Positions 9,655 to 17,653 of a stretch of 64,000 bases of DNA are shown in pieces; position 1 is the first letter of the stretch; every line of letters begins with the position of its first letter. The stretch covers positions 1 through 64,000 of the forward strand of contig PNAS01000017.1 in NCBI GenBank assembly GCA_003169695.1, in the 5' to 3' direction. Under the pieces are notes generated by a model. That model searched no databases and had not been told where the DNA came from. It saw only the letters and a program-made list of their open reading frames with translations. The position numbers were made by a program, and so were the translations under genes. This DNA comes from Spartobacteria bacterium. GTDB taxonomy: Bacteria > Verrucomicrobiota > Verrucomicrobiia > Chthoniobacterales > UBA10450.

Positions 9655-9715
9655 CAGGAAATGGCGGCGAAGCCGCGTCGAATTAGCATCGCGCGGCGGA
9701 GCGCTCGATCCACCT
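9625..9715. repeat. Inverted pair of a 28-bp repeat between convergent genes
   Basis: The left arm 9625-9652 and right arm 9688-9715 are reverse complements of each other apart from two positions. They enclose a 35-bp loop that contains its own small hairpin (GCGGC-GAA-GCCGC). The left arm encodes the end of the deacetylase, and the right arm supplies the TAG stop of the aldo/keto reductase. A third copy lies at 23201-23228. The transcript would fold into a very long stem, so it may act as a bidirectional terminator or stabiliser. Confidence 0.85.
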
Positions 9716-10676
9716 ACCGCAAAATCCCCGCGATTTTCTTCATCACCTCGTCGTCAAGTTTATCGACGAGCTCACCGGCTTTCATATTTTCCTTCACCTG
9801 CTTCGGCTTGGACGCGCCGGTGATCACACTGCTGACCTGGAGATTCTTCAAACACCAGGCGAGCCCGAGTCGCGGCAACGTCGCGCCTAGATCTTTCGCG
9901 ATCTTCGCCAGTTTTTTCACTTTCGACAGACGCTTTCGCGCTTCGGCCGTCTCGAACTGTTCGCGCAGCCACGCGTAATTTTTCAATGAGATCCGCGTGC
10001 CGCCCGGATCACCGTCGTTGTATTTCCCGGTCAGCAGTCCGGACGCAAGCGGCGACCAGATCGTGAGGCCAAGGCCGACCGTATCGTAGAGCGGCGCGAA
10101 TTCCTCTTCGACACGGTCGCGGTGAAACATATTGTATTGCGGCTGTTCCATCGTGGGCGGGACAAGCCGGAGCTCGCGCGCAATCCCGTGCGCCTCCGTG
10201 ATTTCCTTCGCGCTCCATTCCGAGGTGCCCCAGTAGAGCACCTTGCCCTGCGCGACGAGATCGCTCATTGCGCGTACCGTCTCTTCGATCGGCGTGTTCG
10301 GATCGGGCCGGTGGCAAAAATAGAGATCGAGATAATCGACGCGCAGCCGGCGCAAGGCCGCGTGACACGCCTCGATCACATGTTTACGGCTGAGCCCCTC
10401 CTGATTCGGGAGATCGCCGCCCCAGAAAACTTTGCTCGAAACAAGAAACGTATCCCTCCCCCAGCCCCGTCGTTTCAGGATCTTGCCCATCACGATTTCG
10501 GCTTTGCCGCTCGCGTAAGCCTCTGCGTTATCGAAAAAATTGACGCCCGAATCATAGGCGATGGTCATCAGTTTTTCCGCGGTCGCTTCGCTGATCTGCT
10601 GGGCAAAGGTTACCCAGGCGCCAAACGAAAGTTCACTCACCTGCAATCCCGACTTCCCGAGCCGTCGATATTTCAT
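9714..10676 (-). CDS. Aldo/keto reductase
   Basis: A 320-residue NAD(P)H-dependent oxidoreductase with a TIM-barrel, similar to the voltage-gated K+ channel beta-subunit/YghZ branch. The N-terminus MKYRRLGKSGLQVS is typical. Catalytic residues can be placed as Asp and Tyr in FFDNAEAYASGKAE, Lys in VSSKVFWG and His in LYFCHRPDP. The C-terminal cofactor-binding region contains SSVITGASKPKQVKEN. I chose ATG 10676 because homologues start there; ATG 10697 would add seven residues. The stop codon lies within a dispersed repeat. The physiological aldehyde or ketone substrate is unknown. Confidence 0.9.
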   Translation of the reverse strand: MKYRRLGKSGLQVSELSFGAWVTFAQQISEATAEKLMTIAYDSGVNFFDNAEAYASGKAEIVMGKILKRRGWGRDTFLVSSKVFWGGDLPNQEGLSRKHVIEACHAALRRLRVDYLDLYFCHRPDPNTPIEETVRAMSDLVAQGKVLYWGTSEWSAKEITEAHGIARELRLVPPTMEQPQYNMFHRDRVEEEFAPLYDTVGLGLTIWSPLASGLLTGKYNDGDPGGTRISLKNYAWLREQFETAEARKRLSKVKKLAKIAKDLGATLPRLGLAWCLKNLQVSSVITGASKPKQVKENMKAGELVDKLDDEVMKKIAGILR

Positions 10677-10778
10677 AGCTACATCACGAACTGCCATTCC
10701 CGGAGAAAAGACAAGTGCGAGAGAGCCAAAAACTTTTTTGGCAATCGGAAGTGTGGCGGTGAATAGTGGCCGCGTAAG

Positions 10779-10852
10779 CGGGCCGTAGCACAGCTTGGTA
10801 GTGCGCTTGAATGGGGTTCAAGAGGTCGCGGGTTCGAATCCCGCCGGCCCGA
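10779..10852 (+). tRNA. tRNA-Pro (anticodon GGG)
   Basis: A 74-nt cloverleaf: perfect 7-bp acceptor CGGGCCG/CGGCCCG, D stem GCAC/GTGC with AGCTTGGTA loop, anticodon stem CTTGA/TCAAG with loop ATGGGGT giving anticodon GGG (10813-10815), T stem GCGGG/CCCGC with TTCGAAT loop, discriminator A. The C1-G72 start is characteristic of bacterial tRNA-Pro. The 3' CCA is not encoded. Confidence 0.96.
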
Positions 10853-11203
10853 TCATGCTTAACGAACAGGCCACGCTGCCACTCGCGGACGAACTCGATG
10901 GCGCGGTTTGGCGCGATCTCACCCGATCCCCAGCTTGAATGCAGTGTCACGCAACGACATCTCGGTGCGGTCGGACGAACGCTCAGGCTGCCACGGGCTC
11001 GCTCCGACGAACGGCGAACATTCCAAAGCGACATCCACCCGACGGTTCAGAGCCGTAAATGTTTATGTGCGCGCAAAAAATCAAAGAACGGCAACGGGCC
11101 TCAGGAACTGTTCCGGCTGCTACACGCGGTAGCGACCAAAGTCATCGGAAGGGGTCGAACTGGAACCAAGAGGAAAGAAACCTAAATTCTGAAAGGCAAT
11201 TAT
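10853..11203. other. Gene-free stretch downstream of tRNA-Pro
   Basis: About 350 bp between the tRNA and a small secreted-protein gene. A 27-codon frame from ATG 10855 exists but has no supporting features. The last 20 bases hold a GAAAGG ribosome-binding site for the next gene. No integrase or attachment-site repeat is visible beside the tRNA. Confidence 0.45.
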
Positions 11204-11506
11204 ATGAGACTGATAAAATTCTTTGGCATCATCGGGATTTGCGTCGCGGCGCTCCCAATTCTTTTGGCGCAAACCAGCACGAAGCCTGGAACCACTAAGC
11301 CCAGTAACAACCCACCGAGCCTGCCCAGTAACAACCCGCCGAGCCTGTCCAATAACAATCCGCCGAGCGTACCCGGTAGCAACTTGGCGCCCGCGGGAAC
11401 ACCGCCGATCGTCACTCCTGCTCCGACCATTCCAAGTTCGAGCGCGTCAATCACGCCGGTTCCCACTCCGAGTGTAAGTCCATCGGCAACCTCTTCTCCA
11501 CGGTGA
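11204..11506 (+). CDS. Small secreted Pro/Asn/Ser-rich repeat protein
   Basis: A 100-residue protein. Residues 1-22 form a signal peptide (MRLIKFFGIIGICVAALPIL, cleaved near LLAQ). The mature part is low complexity: three short repeats of the type SNNPPSL, SNNPPSL, NNNPPSV followed by a Pro/Ser/Thr-rich tail. A GAAAGG ribosome-binding site lies about seven bases before the ATG. No cysteine, lipobox or known domain is present. It is probably an exported disordered peptide; function unknown. Confidence 0.65.
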   Translation: MRLIKFFGIIGICVAALPILLAQTSTKPGTTKPSNNPPSLPSNNPPSLSNNNPPSVPGSNLAPAGTPPIVTPAPTIPSSSASITPVPTPSVSPSATSSPR

Positions 11507-11662
11507 GCCCCGCGTGATCGGAGGAAAGGTTTGTGTCGTCTTGTCTAGTCTCGAAAAAATGCCGCTGGCGTCTTCCTCTCCCTCTTCCGCTTCTCTCTAA
11601 TCTGACCGCGCTTGCAGGGGCCGCGTTGCAACTGCCTGCCGGTGGCATTACCGTCCGCGCCT

Positions 11663-12787
11663 ATGTTGAGCGCTGGAATCGTCGGCCTGCCAAATGTAGG
11701 CAAATCGACGCTCTTTAACGCGGTCACCCGCACGAGAAAAGCGCAGGCTGCGAATTACCCGTTCTGCACAATCGATCCGAACCTCGGCGTCGTCACGGTT
11801 CCCGACGCCCGGCTCGAAACACTCTCGAAACTGTCGCACTCGCAAAAGATCATCCCGGCGGTGATCGAGTTTGTGGACATTGCCGGTTTGGTCAAAGGGG
11901 CGAGCGCGGGTGAAGGCCTCGGCAACCAATTCCTCAGCCACATCCGCGAAGTGAACGCGATCGTCCAGGTAGTCCGTTGCTTCGAAAACGCCGATATCCA
12001 TCACGTCAGCGGAACGATCGACCCGATCCGCGACATCGAGGTGATCAACACCGAGTTGGTCCTGGCTGATCTCGCTTCACTGCAGAAGCGGCACGATCGT
12101 CTGCAAAAGGAAGTCCGCGCCGGCTCGAAAACGGCGAGGGCGGAGGTCGCCGTCATCGACAAACTTCTTCCACACCTCGACGCCGGAAAACCGGCCATCA
12201 CATTCGAATTGACGGACGAGGAGAAAGCCGTCGCGCGCGACTTTTTCCTCCTTAGTTCAAAGCCCACGCTGTTCGCCTGCAACGTCGCCGAATCCGATCT
12301 CGTCGCAATTTCGCAAGAGCTGGAGACAAACGTCGCGTTGCAGCATGTGCGCGCGGTCCAGGAATACGCTCGGAACCACTTCGCCACCGAAGCGGTCGTT
12401 ATCAGCGCGCAGATCGAAAGTGAGCTGGTGGATTTGAGCGAAACCGAAGCGCAGGAATATCTGCGGGACCTCGGCGTCGCGGGCAGCGGCGTGAGCGCGC
12501 TCATTCGCGCTGTCTATCACCTGCTCGGCCTGCGCACTTACCTAACGACTGGTGAAAAGGAGACGCGCGCCTGGACGATCCGCGCCGGCGAAAAGGCGCC
12601 GGCTGCCGCGGGCGTGATCCATTCCGATTTCGAGCGCGGTTTCATCGCCGCCGAAACCGTCCATTTCGACGACCTGGTCTCGCTCGGTTCTTTTGCAAAG
12701 GCGCGTGAGTTCGGCAAACTGCGGATCGAAGGAAAGGATTACGTCGTGCGCGACGGCGACGTCGTCGAATTCCGCTTCAACGTCTGA
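11663..12787 (+). CDS. ychF: Redox-regulated ribosome-associated ATPase YchF
   Basis: A 374-residue OBG/HAS-superfamily P-loop ATPase of the YchF/OLA1 family, which binds ribosomes and takes part in translational and stress control. Seen: G1 GLPNVGKST at residues 7-15, G3 [10 protein letters not shown], and NVAE in place of the G4 NKxD, which explains ATP rather than GTP preference in this family. The C-terminal TGS domain includes [15 protein letters not shown] and a final [13 protein letters not shown] set the start at ATG 11663 because [13 protein letters not shown] matches the family N-terminus; 17 more in-frame residues upstream look non-native. Confidence 0.95.
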   Translation: MLSAGIVGLPNVGKSTLFNAVTRTRKAQAANYPFCTIDPNLGVVTVPDARLETLSKLSHSQKIIPAVIEFVDIAGLVKGASAGEGLGNQFLSHIREVNAIVQVVRCFENADIHHVSGTIDPIRDIEVINTELVLADLASLQKRHDRLQKEVRAGSKTARAEVAVIDKLLPHLDAGKPAITFELTDEEKAVARDFFLLSSKPTLFACNVAESDLVAISQELETNVALQHVRAVQEYARNHFATEAVVISAQIESELVDLSETEAQEYLRDLGVAGSGVSALIRAVYHLLGLRTYLTTGEKETRAWTIRAGEKAPAAAGVIHSDFERGFIAAETVHFDDLVSLGSFAKAREFGKLRIEGKDYVVRDGDVVEFRFNV

Positions 12788-12793
12788 GCTGCC

Positions 12794-12846
12794 GTAGCAC
12801 AGCCATCCTGGTTGTGCGGCCAACAGGCTGGAAGCCTCTGCTGCTA
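12794..12846. repeat. REP-like imperfect palindrome between convergent genes
   Basis: The sequence starts GTAGCACAGCCATCCTGG and ends GGAAGCCTCTGCTGCTA, with an inner GTTGTGCGGCCAAC core. The arms are complementary with bulges. It separates ychF from the convergent zinc-ribbon gene and overlaps the latter's stop. It looks like a repetitive extragenic palindrome that may end both transcripts. Confidence 0.55.
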
Positions 12847-13545
12847 GGCCGCGTAGAGTATCCGGCCACACTGTTCGCAGCTGACGATCTCCTTGCCGTT
12901 CTTCACTCGGTGAGCCGTCTGCGTTGTTACTTTCATGTGACAACCGGTGCAAACTTCATGGTCGAGCGCAACGATGGCGGCGTCGCCTTTGCTTCCAAAG
13001 AGACGCTCGAACCTTCCGAGTAAGTCTTCATCAATTTTGCCGGCCAGCTCGGTTCGCTCGACCGTCAATTCGGTCAGGCGCGCATCGAGCGTTTTTCCCT
13101 TTTCTTCGAGATCGGCCATTTGGCGCGCGATCGACTCCCGCGACCCCGAAGCCTTCTTTTCCTCCGCGCTCACTTCGACTTTCAGCTTTTCAGCCTGATC
13201 CATCAGTTCGAGTTCCTGGTCTTCAATCAGCCGAATTTCCTTTTCGTAACGCTCAATCTCATTTCCCATCGCGCGGAATTCGTCATTCTTGCGCGTCTCA
13301 TATTGCTGGGTCTTCAAACGAGAAATGCTTTCCTGCCGCGTCCCCGCATCCAGCTCGAGCCTTTTGCGGTCCATCTCGAGATGCTGCGCTTTGTGCTTCA
13401 GCGCCGCGAGGGCAGCGACGTTGCCCGCCAGTTGCACCTCGAGATTCTGACGCTGCAACGGAAGGTTTTTTATCTCCGTCTGGATTTGTTTGATCTTTTG
13501 TTGCCGATCTTGAAGGACTAGCAACTGCTCCAGTTCCGCTTGCAC
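12844..13545 (-). CDS. Coiled-coil protein with C-terminal C4 zinc ribbon
   Basis: A 233-residue protein of the widespread bacterial 'C4-type zinc ribbon domain' family (CT398-like). Residues 1 to about 170 are a long charged coiled coil rich in Glu, Lys and Gln. The C-terminus has two CxxC knuckles: CTGC then, after a HRVKNGKEIV spacer, CEQC, ending GRILYAA. The chlamydial homologue was linked to sigma-54 and type III secretion, but a general function is not settled. Single gene converging on ychF. Confidence 0.85.
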   Translation of the reverse strand: MQAELEQLLVLQDRQQKIKQIQTEIKNLPLQRQNLEVQLAGNVAALAALKHKAQHLEMDRKRLELDAGTRQESISRLKTQQYETRKNDEFRAMGNEIERYEKEIRLIEDQELELMDQAEKLKVEVSAEEKKASGSRESIARQMADLEEKGKTLDARLTELTVERTELAGKIDEDLLGRFERLFGSKGDAAIVALDHEVCTGCHMKVTTQTAHRVKNGKEIVSCEQCGRILYAA

Positions 13546-13598
13546 GCGCGAATGTTATGGGCGGAGAGAAGCGTCGTCAATCGTCGGGAGTCAAGGAC

Positions 13599-13656
13599 CG
13601 GCGATCTCCAGATCGCCGTCAGGGAAACGGACGCTTTGGAGAGCGCCCCTCCTGCT
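13599..13656. repeat. Palindromic element at the nagZ-like 3' end
   Basis: Contains a perfect 9-bp-arm palindrome (CGGCGATCT-CC-AGATCGCCG) followed by GGACGCTTTGGAGAGCGCCCCTCC. Read on the minus strand, the layout (GCAGG, GGGCGCTCTCC, GCGTCCG, loop, CGG-GA-CT stem) matches the element inserted inside the same gene at 14133-14198. It abuts the gene's stop codon. Confidence 0.6.
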
Positions 13657-14815
13657 AATAGGTCTCAACCGGTGAGCGTTTCCCGTCTTCGGGGCTTCTC
13701 TTGCCGGCTTCTTCTTCGCCCAGCACCGCGACACGCAAATCCCATATGCCTCCGTCGATCTTCTTGAAGGCGGATTCCGAAAATGCATGCGGCGCCTGCA
13801 ACTTTGTTTTTGTGCGGGCAACACTCTCGAGGGCACGTTCGATCTGCGCCGGCGGCAGTTTGCCCAGCGTGCAATGAACTTCTTCGATCGACGGGACGCG
13901 GTGGCAAATCATTGCCAGATCGTTCCCGGCTTCGAGCGCGAGCCGAATAGTTTCCTCCAGCCCGTATTCATTCATGATGGCGCCCATATCGAGGTCGTCC
14001 GTCATGATCAGGCCGTCGAAGTGGAATTCGTCGCGCAGCAAATGCGTTACGACCTCCCGCGATAAGGAGGCGGGCCTTCTCACCGGGTTGAAGCACGGAT
14101 ACCAACCGTGACAAACCATCATGCAGTCGACCAGGCAGGGGCGGCTCTCCCCAGCCGTCCGATTATTCGACGGACGACTCGGAGAGTCGTCCCTGCCTAT
14201 GAAGGCGCGAAAGACCGCGAGCTCCTGCTCATTCAACTGCTCGCGCGAGCGTTCGATCTTGGGGAGACCATGATGAGCGTCAACAGTGGCGGCCGAGTAA
14301 CCGGGAAAGTGTTTGCCGCAGCTCAAAATCCCCTGCTCGCGCAAGGCGTCGTTGAACGCGCCAGCAAGTCCGACGACCTGTTCGGGGGTTTTGCCGTAAC
14401 AGCGACCGCGCAATGAATTATCGGCTTCATCGTCGAAGGAAATGTCGAGCACCGGACAGAGATCGAGATTGAAGCCGAAGATGCGCAGCAATTGACCGGT
14501 AATTTCCCCGTGGCGCCTAACAAGGGCAAGATCGTTTCGGTCGCGCAATTGCTGCGCATTTGGCGGCTCGTTCCCGATCAGCCTCAAGCGCGAAACGCGA
14601 CCGCCTTCCTGATCGATTGTGATGATGGGCTCGACTTCGCTGAGATCGCGCAGATCATCGATCAACTTACGGAGCTGCCGCGCGCTGTGAATGTTGCGGC
14701 CAAAAAGAATGAATCCGCCCGGTTGGACAAGATGAAATAATGCCGCGGTTTCCGAATCTAATTCGATCCCCGGAACTCCGGTAAGGATCAGTTGACCCAA
14801 GGAATCGCTCTTCAT
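13655..14815 (-). CDS. Glycoside hydrolase family 3 protein, NagZ-like beta-N-acetylhexosaminidase
   Basis: A 386-residue GH3 N-terminal-domain enzyme. NagZ members remove N-acetylglucosamine from anhydro-muropeptides during peptidoglycan recycling. Seen: PGGFILFGRN, IDQEGGRVSRL, the substrate loop KHFPGYSAATVDAHHGLP containing the catalytic Asp-His pair, and IMTDDLDMGAI containing the nucleophile Asp. Between RAFI and VDCMMVCHG, 22 extra residues (about 207-228, starting GRDDSPSRPS) are encoded by an in-frame 66-bp palindrome. The C-terminal tail beyond the barrel is unremarkable. If the insert forms a surface loop the enzyme may still be active. ATG start at 14815. Confidence 0.85.
   Translation of the reverse strand: MKSDSLGQLILTGVPGIELDSETAALFHLVQPGGFILFGRNIHSARQLRKLIDDLRDLSEVEPIITIDQEGGRVSRLRLIGNEPPNAQQLRDRNDLALVRRHGEITGQLLRIFGFNLDLCPVLDISFDDEADNSLRGRCYGKTPEQVVGLAGAFNDALREQGILSCGKHFPGYSAATVDAHHGLPKIERSREQLNEQELAVFRAFIGRDDSPSRPSNNRTAGESRPCLVDCMMVCHGWYPCFNPVRRPASLSREVVTHLLRDEFHFDGLIMTDDLDMGAIMNEYGLEETIRLALEAGNDLAMICHRVPSIEEVHCTLGKLPPAQIERALESVARTKTKLQAPHAFSESAFKKIDGGIWDLRVAVLGEEEAGKRSPEDGKRSPVETY
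14133..14198. repeat. 66-bp palindromic element inserted in frame inside a coding gene
   Basis: Arms beginning AGGCAGGGGCGGCTCTCC and ending GGAGAGTCGTCCCTGCCT pair across a short AT-rich centre near GATTATTCG. Its length is exactly 22 codons, so the host frame is kept. Removing the encoded residues restores normal family spacing between RAFI and the MMVCHG strand. A related element sits at the gene's 3' end (13599-13656). Confidence 0.85.
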
Positions 14816-14979
14816 ACCGTCAGACTAAGTTTCATGTCTACCGCCGGAAACAAAAAACGCCTAGCCATTGCGATCATCGTGCGCGGATTGAATTCTCGCC
14901 CGCCCGTTCTTTCGAGGCGCCGGTTCACCCAGGCGCAGCGACAGAGTGCCGTGACTACAGTGCCAAATAAAGGCTTCGC

Positions 14980-15549
14980 TTGAAAAAGATCGGCATCTTC
15001 GGTGGCACCTTCGATCCGATCCATCACGGCCACTTGATTCTGGCGCGCGATGCACTCGAAATGCTCGATCTCGAAACAGTCATCTTTATTCCGGCCGCCG
15101 CTTCGCCCCACAAATTGGATCAACAGCTCACGGCGCCCGATGTTCGTTTGGAAATGCTGCGTGCGGCGATCGAAAGCGAGCCTGGTTTTGGATTAGATCC
15201 AATGGAACTCCGGCGTACTTCGCCGTCCTATGCCGTCGACACAATCGAGGCGCTTCGCCGACGCGAGCCGGACGCGGAATTGTTCCATCTCATCGGAGAA
15301 GACAACGTCGACCGCCTCGGGACGTGGCACCGTTTTGCTGAACTCTCCGAAATGGTGCAGTTCGTCGTACTCGCTCGCAGCAAAGTGAAAACCGAATACC
15401 CATATCGCACGATTCGGCGACATCTGGATATTTCCGCGACGAATATCAGAAACAGGGTTGCCATGGGGCATTCCATTCGTTATCTCGTACCGCCGCCGGT
15501 CGAAAACATTATTCGAGACCGCCAGCTTTACAGGGAGCCTCAAAAATAA
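14980..15549 (+). CDS. nadD: Nicotinate-nucleotide adenylyltransferase
   Basis: Transfers AMP from ATP to nicotinate mononucleotide, giving deamido-NAD in NAD synthesis. The 189-residue protein has the nucleotidyltransferase signature GTFDPIHHGHL at residues 8-18 and the C-terminal SATNIRNR motif (the family's ISSTxIR). The start is TTG 14980, whose translation KKIGIFGGTFDP fits the family exactly. The stop TAA overlaps the proposed start of rsfS, the usual nadD-rsfS pair. Confidence 0.95.
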   Translation: MKKIGIFGGTFDPIHHGHLILARDALEMLDLETVIFIPAAASPHKLDQQLTAPDVRLEMLRAAIESEPGFGLDPMELRRTSPSYAVDTIEALRRREPDAELFHLIGEDNVDRLGTWHRFAELSEMVQFVVLARSKVKTEYPYRTIRRHLDISATNIRNRVAMGHSIRYLVPPPVENIIRDRQLYREPQK

Positions 15550-15908
15550 CCGCGGAAACCTTAGCCAAAACTTGCGCCGACCTCGCGGCGAATAAAAAAG
15601 CGGAGGATATCGTGGTCCTCGACCTGCAAGGAATTTCGACCTTTACCGATTTTTTCGTGATCTGCTCCGGCACGTCAGAACCGCACCTGAAAGCAATCGC
15701 CGGCGAAATCGAAGGCCGGCTCAAAGCCGATCAGGCTTTGCGCCCTATCTCGATCGACGGATTTCCGGCGAGCCAGTGGATCGTGCTCGATTACATGCAA
15801 GTCATCGTGCACGTTTTCCATCGCGAAAAACGCGAGTTCTACAGCCTGGAAGACTTGTGGGGAGACGCCCCGCTCCTGGCGTGGGAGCCGACCGAAGAGA
15901 AACGCTAA
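15546..15908 (+). CDS. rsfS: Ribosomal silencing factor RsfS
   Basis: Binds ribosomal protein L14 and blocks subunit joining under starvation. The conserved core KKAEDIVVLDLQG, FTDFFVICSGTSEPHL and WIVLDYMQVIVHVF is complete, and the total would be 120 residues. No ATG, GTG or TTG precedes KKAED in frame. The best start is an ATA at 15546 that overlaps the nadD stop (ATAA) and lies eight bases after a strong AGGGAG ribosome-binding site (15532-15537). The alternative GTG at 15612 would remove the first helix and most of KKAED. The call is firm; the start is inference. Confidence 0.9.
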   Translation: MTAETLAKTCADLAANKKAEDIVVLDLQGISTFTDFFVICSGTSEPHLKAIAGEIEGRLKADQALRPISIDGFPASQWIVLDYMQVIVHVFHREKREFYSLEDLWGDAPLLAWEPTEEKR

Positions 15909-15927
15909 AGTTCTCGCCACCGACCCG

Positions 15928-16734
15928 CTATTTTTTCTGCGGCGTAGCGGACGCCTTCGCTGCTGGTGTAGGGGGCGACGCAGCTGATGGGGTAGAAGGC
16001 GTCTTTCCTGACGAACCCGGGACTGGCGATGGCGGAGCGGCCTCCGGAGCCTTGATGCTGATCAGTTCCACTTCGAAAATCAGCGTCGAATTCGGACCAA
16101 TATCCTTGCCGACCGGACGCTCCCCGTACGCGAGAGCCGACGGAATAAAAAGCTGATATTTGGAACCGGGCTTCATCAGCTGCAACGCTTCGGTCCAGCC
16201 TTTGATGACGCGATTGACCGGGAAGGTCGCGGGTTCACCACGCTTGTACGAACTATCGAATTCAGTTCCATCCAGCAGCGTCCCCTTGTAATTGGTCACG
16301 ACCGTATCGGTCTCCTTCGGCGGCGCTCCCGTCCCTTCTTTCAGAACTTTGTACTGCAGCCCGCTGGCGGTCGTTTTCACTCCGTCCTTCTTTTTGTTTT
16401 CCGCGAGGAATTTTTCACCTTCGGCCGCATTTTTTTCCGCGGCCTCTTTGCTGGCCGCCGCTTGTTTTTCCATCATTTCTTTTTGGAGCGCGGTCATCGT
16501 TTCCTTGACCTGATCTTCAGTCAAAAGAGGTTTGGCGCCGCTGAGACCGTCTTTCAACCCCTTAAATAGCGTGTCGGCATTCACGTCCATTTTTCCTTTT
16601 TTCAAGGATGTGCCGAGCTCGAGGCCGATGCTGTAGCTCGCTTTGTCTTTTTGGTCTTTTAGTTCGGGTTTGTCCTGCGCTAAACCAATTGAGGCAACGA
16701 GGACTAAGGCGAGGCAAATGATAAGACGATTCAT
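15928..16734 (-). CDS. Secreted FKBP-type peptidyl-prolyl cis-trans isomerase
   Basis: A 268-residue periplasmic proline isomerase of the FkpA/Mip type. Residues 1-19 are a signal peptide (MNRLIICLALVLVASIG, cleaved after LAQ). Then an FKBP_N dimerisation helix region (about 25-130, with YSIGLELGTSLKKG), the FKBP catalytic domain (about 140-235, with VTNYKGTLLDGTEFDSS, VIKGWTEALQLM, IPSALAYGE and LIFEVELISI), and an Ala/Pro/Ser-rich tail. I set the start at ATG 16734 because the signal peptide begins there; a longer open frame upstream has no family match. Likely helps fold envelope proteins. Confidence 0.92.
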   Translation of the reverse strand: MNRLIICLALVLVASIGLAQDKPELKDQKDKASYSIGLELGTSLKKGKMDVNADTLFKGLKDGLSGAKPLLTEDQVKETMTALQKEMMEKQAAASKEAAEKNAAEGEKFLAENKKKDGVKTTASGLQYKVLKEGTGAPPKETDTVVTNYKGTLLDGTEFDSSYKRGEPATFPVNRVIKGWTEALQLMKPGSKYQLFIPSALAYGERPVGKDIGPNSTLIFEVELISIKAPEAAPPSPVPGSSGKTPSTPSAASPPTPAAKASATPQKK

Positions 16735-16849
16735 AAGAAAGATGGAGCCGGGCGCTGTTAGGATTTCTAGTCTGGGCGCCGCGGGAACTGCCACGCTAAT
16801 GAATAAAGTTCGATCGTCAAGCTGGGGCACGGGCCGGGGGTCGCGGAAA

Positions 16850-17650
16850 ATGACGGTCCTCGCGGCGCTTTTTCTCCTGGCTTCAACTATTGCCGGCACG
16901 GCAGCGATCAATCTCTCAGCGGCTGACACGCAACGCATTGGAAAAAGGATTTGGCAAAACGAGTGCAATGGAACTTTGGCCGGTCTAACTTCGTGGAATT
17001 CCGGGGAAAACTTCGCCTCACTCGGCATCGGTCACTTCATCTGGTACCCGAAGGGTCAGCGTGGACCGTTTGAGGAGAGTTTCCCAAAATTCCTGAGCTT
17101 TGCCGGCGAGAATCGGGCGGTTCTGCCAGTCTGGCTACAGCACCTCGCCGCCGGTGATTTTGTCGCCCCTGATTGTCCCTGGAATTCGCGGGCCGAATTC
17201 AATCAAGCAAGCCAGACGGTTCCGATGAAAGAACTGCGCCAATTCCTCGCGAGGACCGTTGATCTCCAGGCTGAGTTTCTCGTCGAACGTTTGCGAGAAG
17301 CGCTTCCAAAAATGCTCGCCGAAGCGGCCCCGTCCAGGCGAACGCAGGTGAGGCAGCAGTTCGACCGCCTGGCCGATTCGGCGATGGGATGTTACGCGCT
17401 GGTTGATTACGTGAACTTCAAAGGAGAAGGTGTTCTTGCGACCGAGCGATATGCGGGACAGGGTTGGGGTCTGTTACAAGTCCTCGAAGGAATGTCCCAG
17501 GAAAGCAGTGGTCGAGAAGCCGTGAAATACTTTGCTCAATCCGCGAAACAAATTCTGACCAATCGTGTTCGTAACTCGCCGCCCGAACGAAACGAATCGC
17601 GCTGGCTTCCGGGCTGGCTCAATCGAATCAACACTTACGTCCAAAGTTAA
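16850..17650 (+). CDS. Exported protein of unknown function with lysozyme-like motif
   Basis: A 266-residue protein with a signal peptide (TVLAALFLLASTIAGTAA). The early mature region has IWQNECNGTLAGLTSWN, then ENFASLGIGHFIWYP. The Glu followed by Thr and a [S/T]-x-GIGH block recalls the catalytic region of lysozyme-like folds, but I cannot confirm homology. Later regions (CPWNSRAEF, MGCYALVDYVNFKGEG, GWGLLQVLEGM) look like a conserved globular protein. Start ATG 16850 fits the signal peptide; ATG 16799 is possible. The stop is three bases before an L,D-transpeptidase gene, so the two are probably co-transcribed and act on cell wall. Confidence 0.7.
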   Translation: MTVLAALFLLASTIAGTAAINLSAADTQRIGKRIWQNECNGTLAGLTSWNSGENFASLGIGHFIWYPKGQRGPFEESFPKFLSFAGENRAVLPVWLQHLAAGDFVAPDCPWNSRAEFNQASQTVPMKELRQFLARTVDLQAEFLVERLREALPKMLAEAAPSRRTQVRQQFDRLADSAMGCYALVDYVNFKGEGVLATERYAGQGWGLLQVLEGMSQESSGREAVKYFAQSAKQILTNRVRNSPPERNESRWLPGWLNRINTYVQS

Positions 17651-17653
17651 CTT

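Noticed and set aside
10684-11034. Minus-strand frame across tRNA-Pro
   Set aside because: Contains the typical reverse-tRNA peptide (IRTRDLLNPIQAHYQ) that arises from reading through tRNA genes; a known false-gene pattern.
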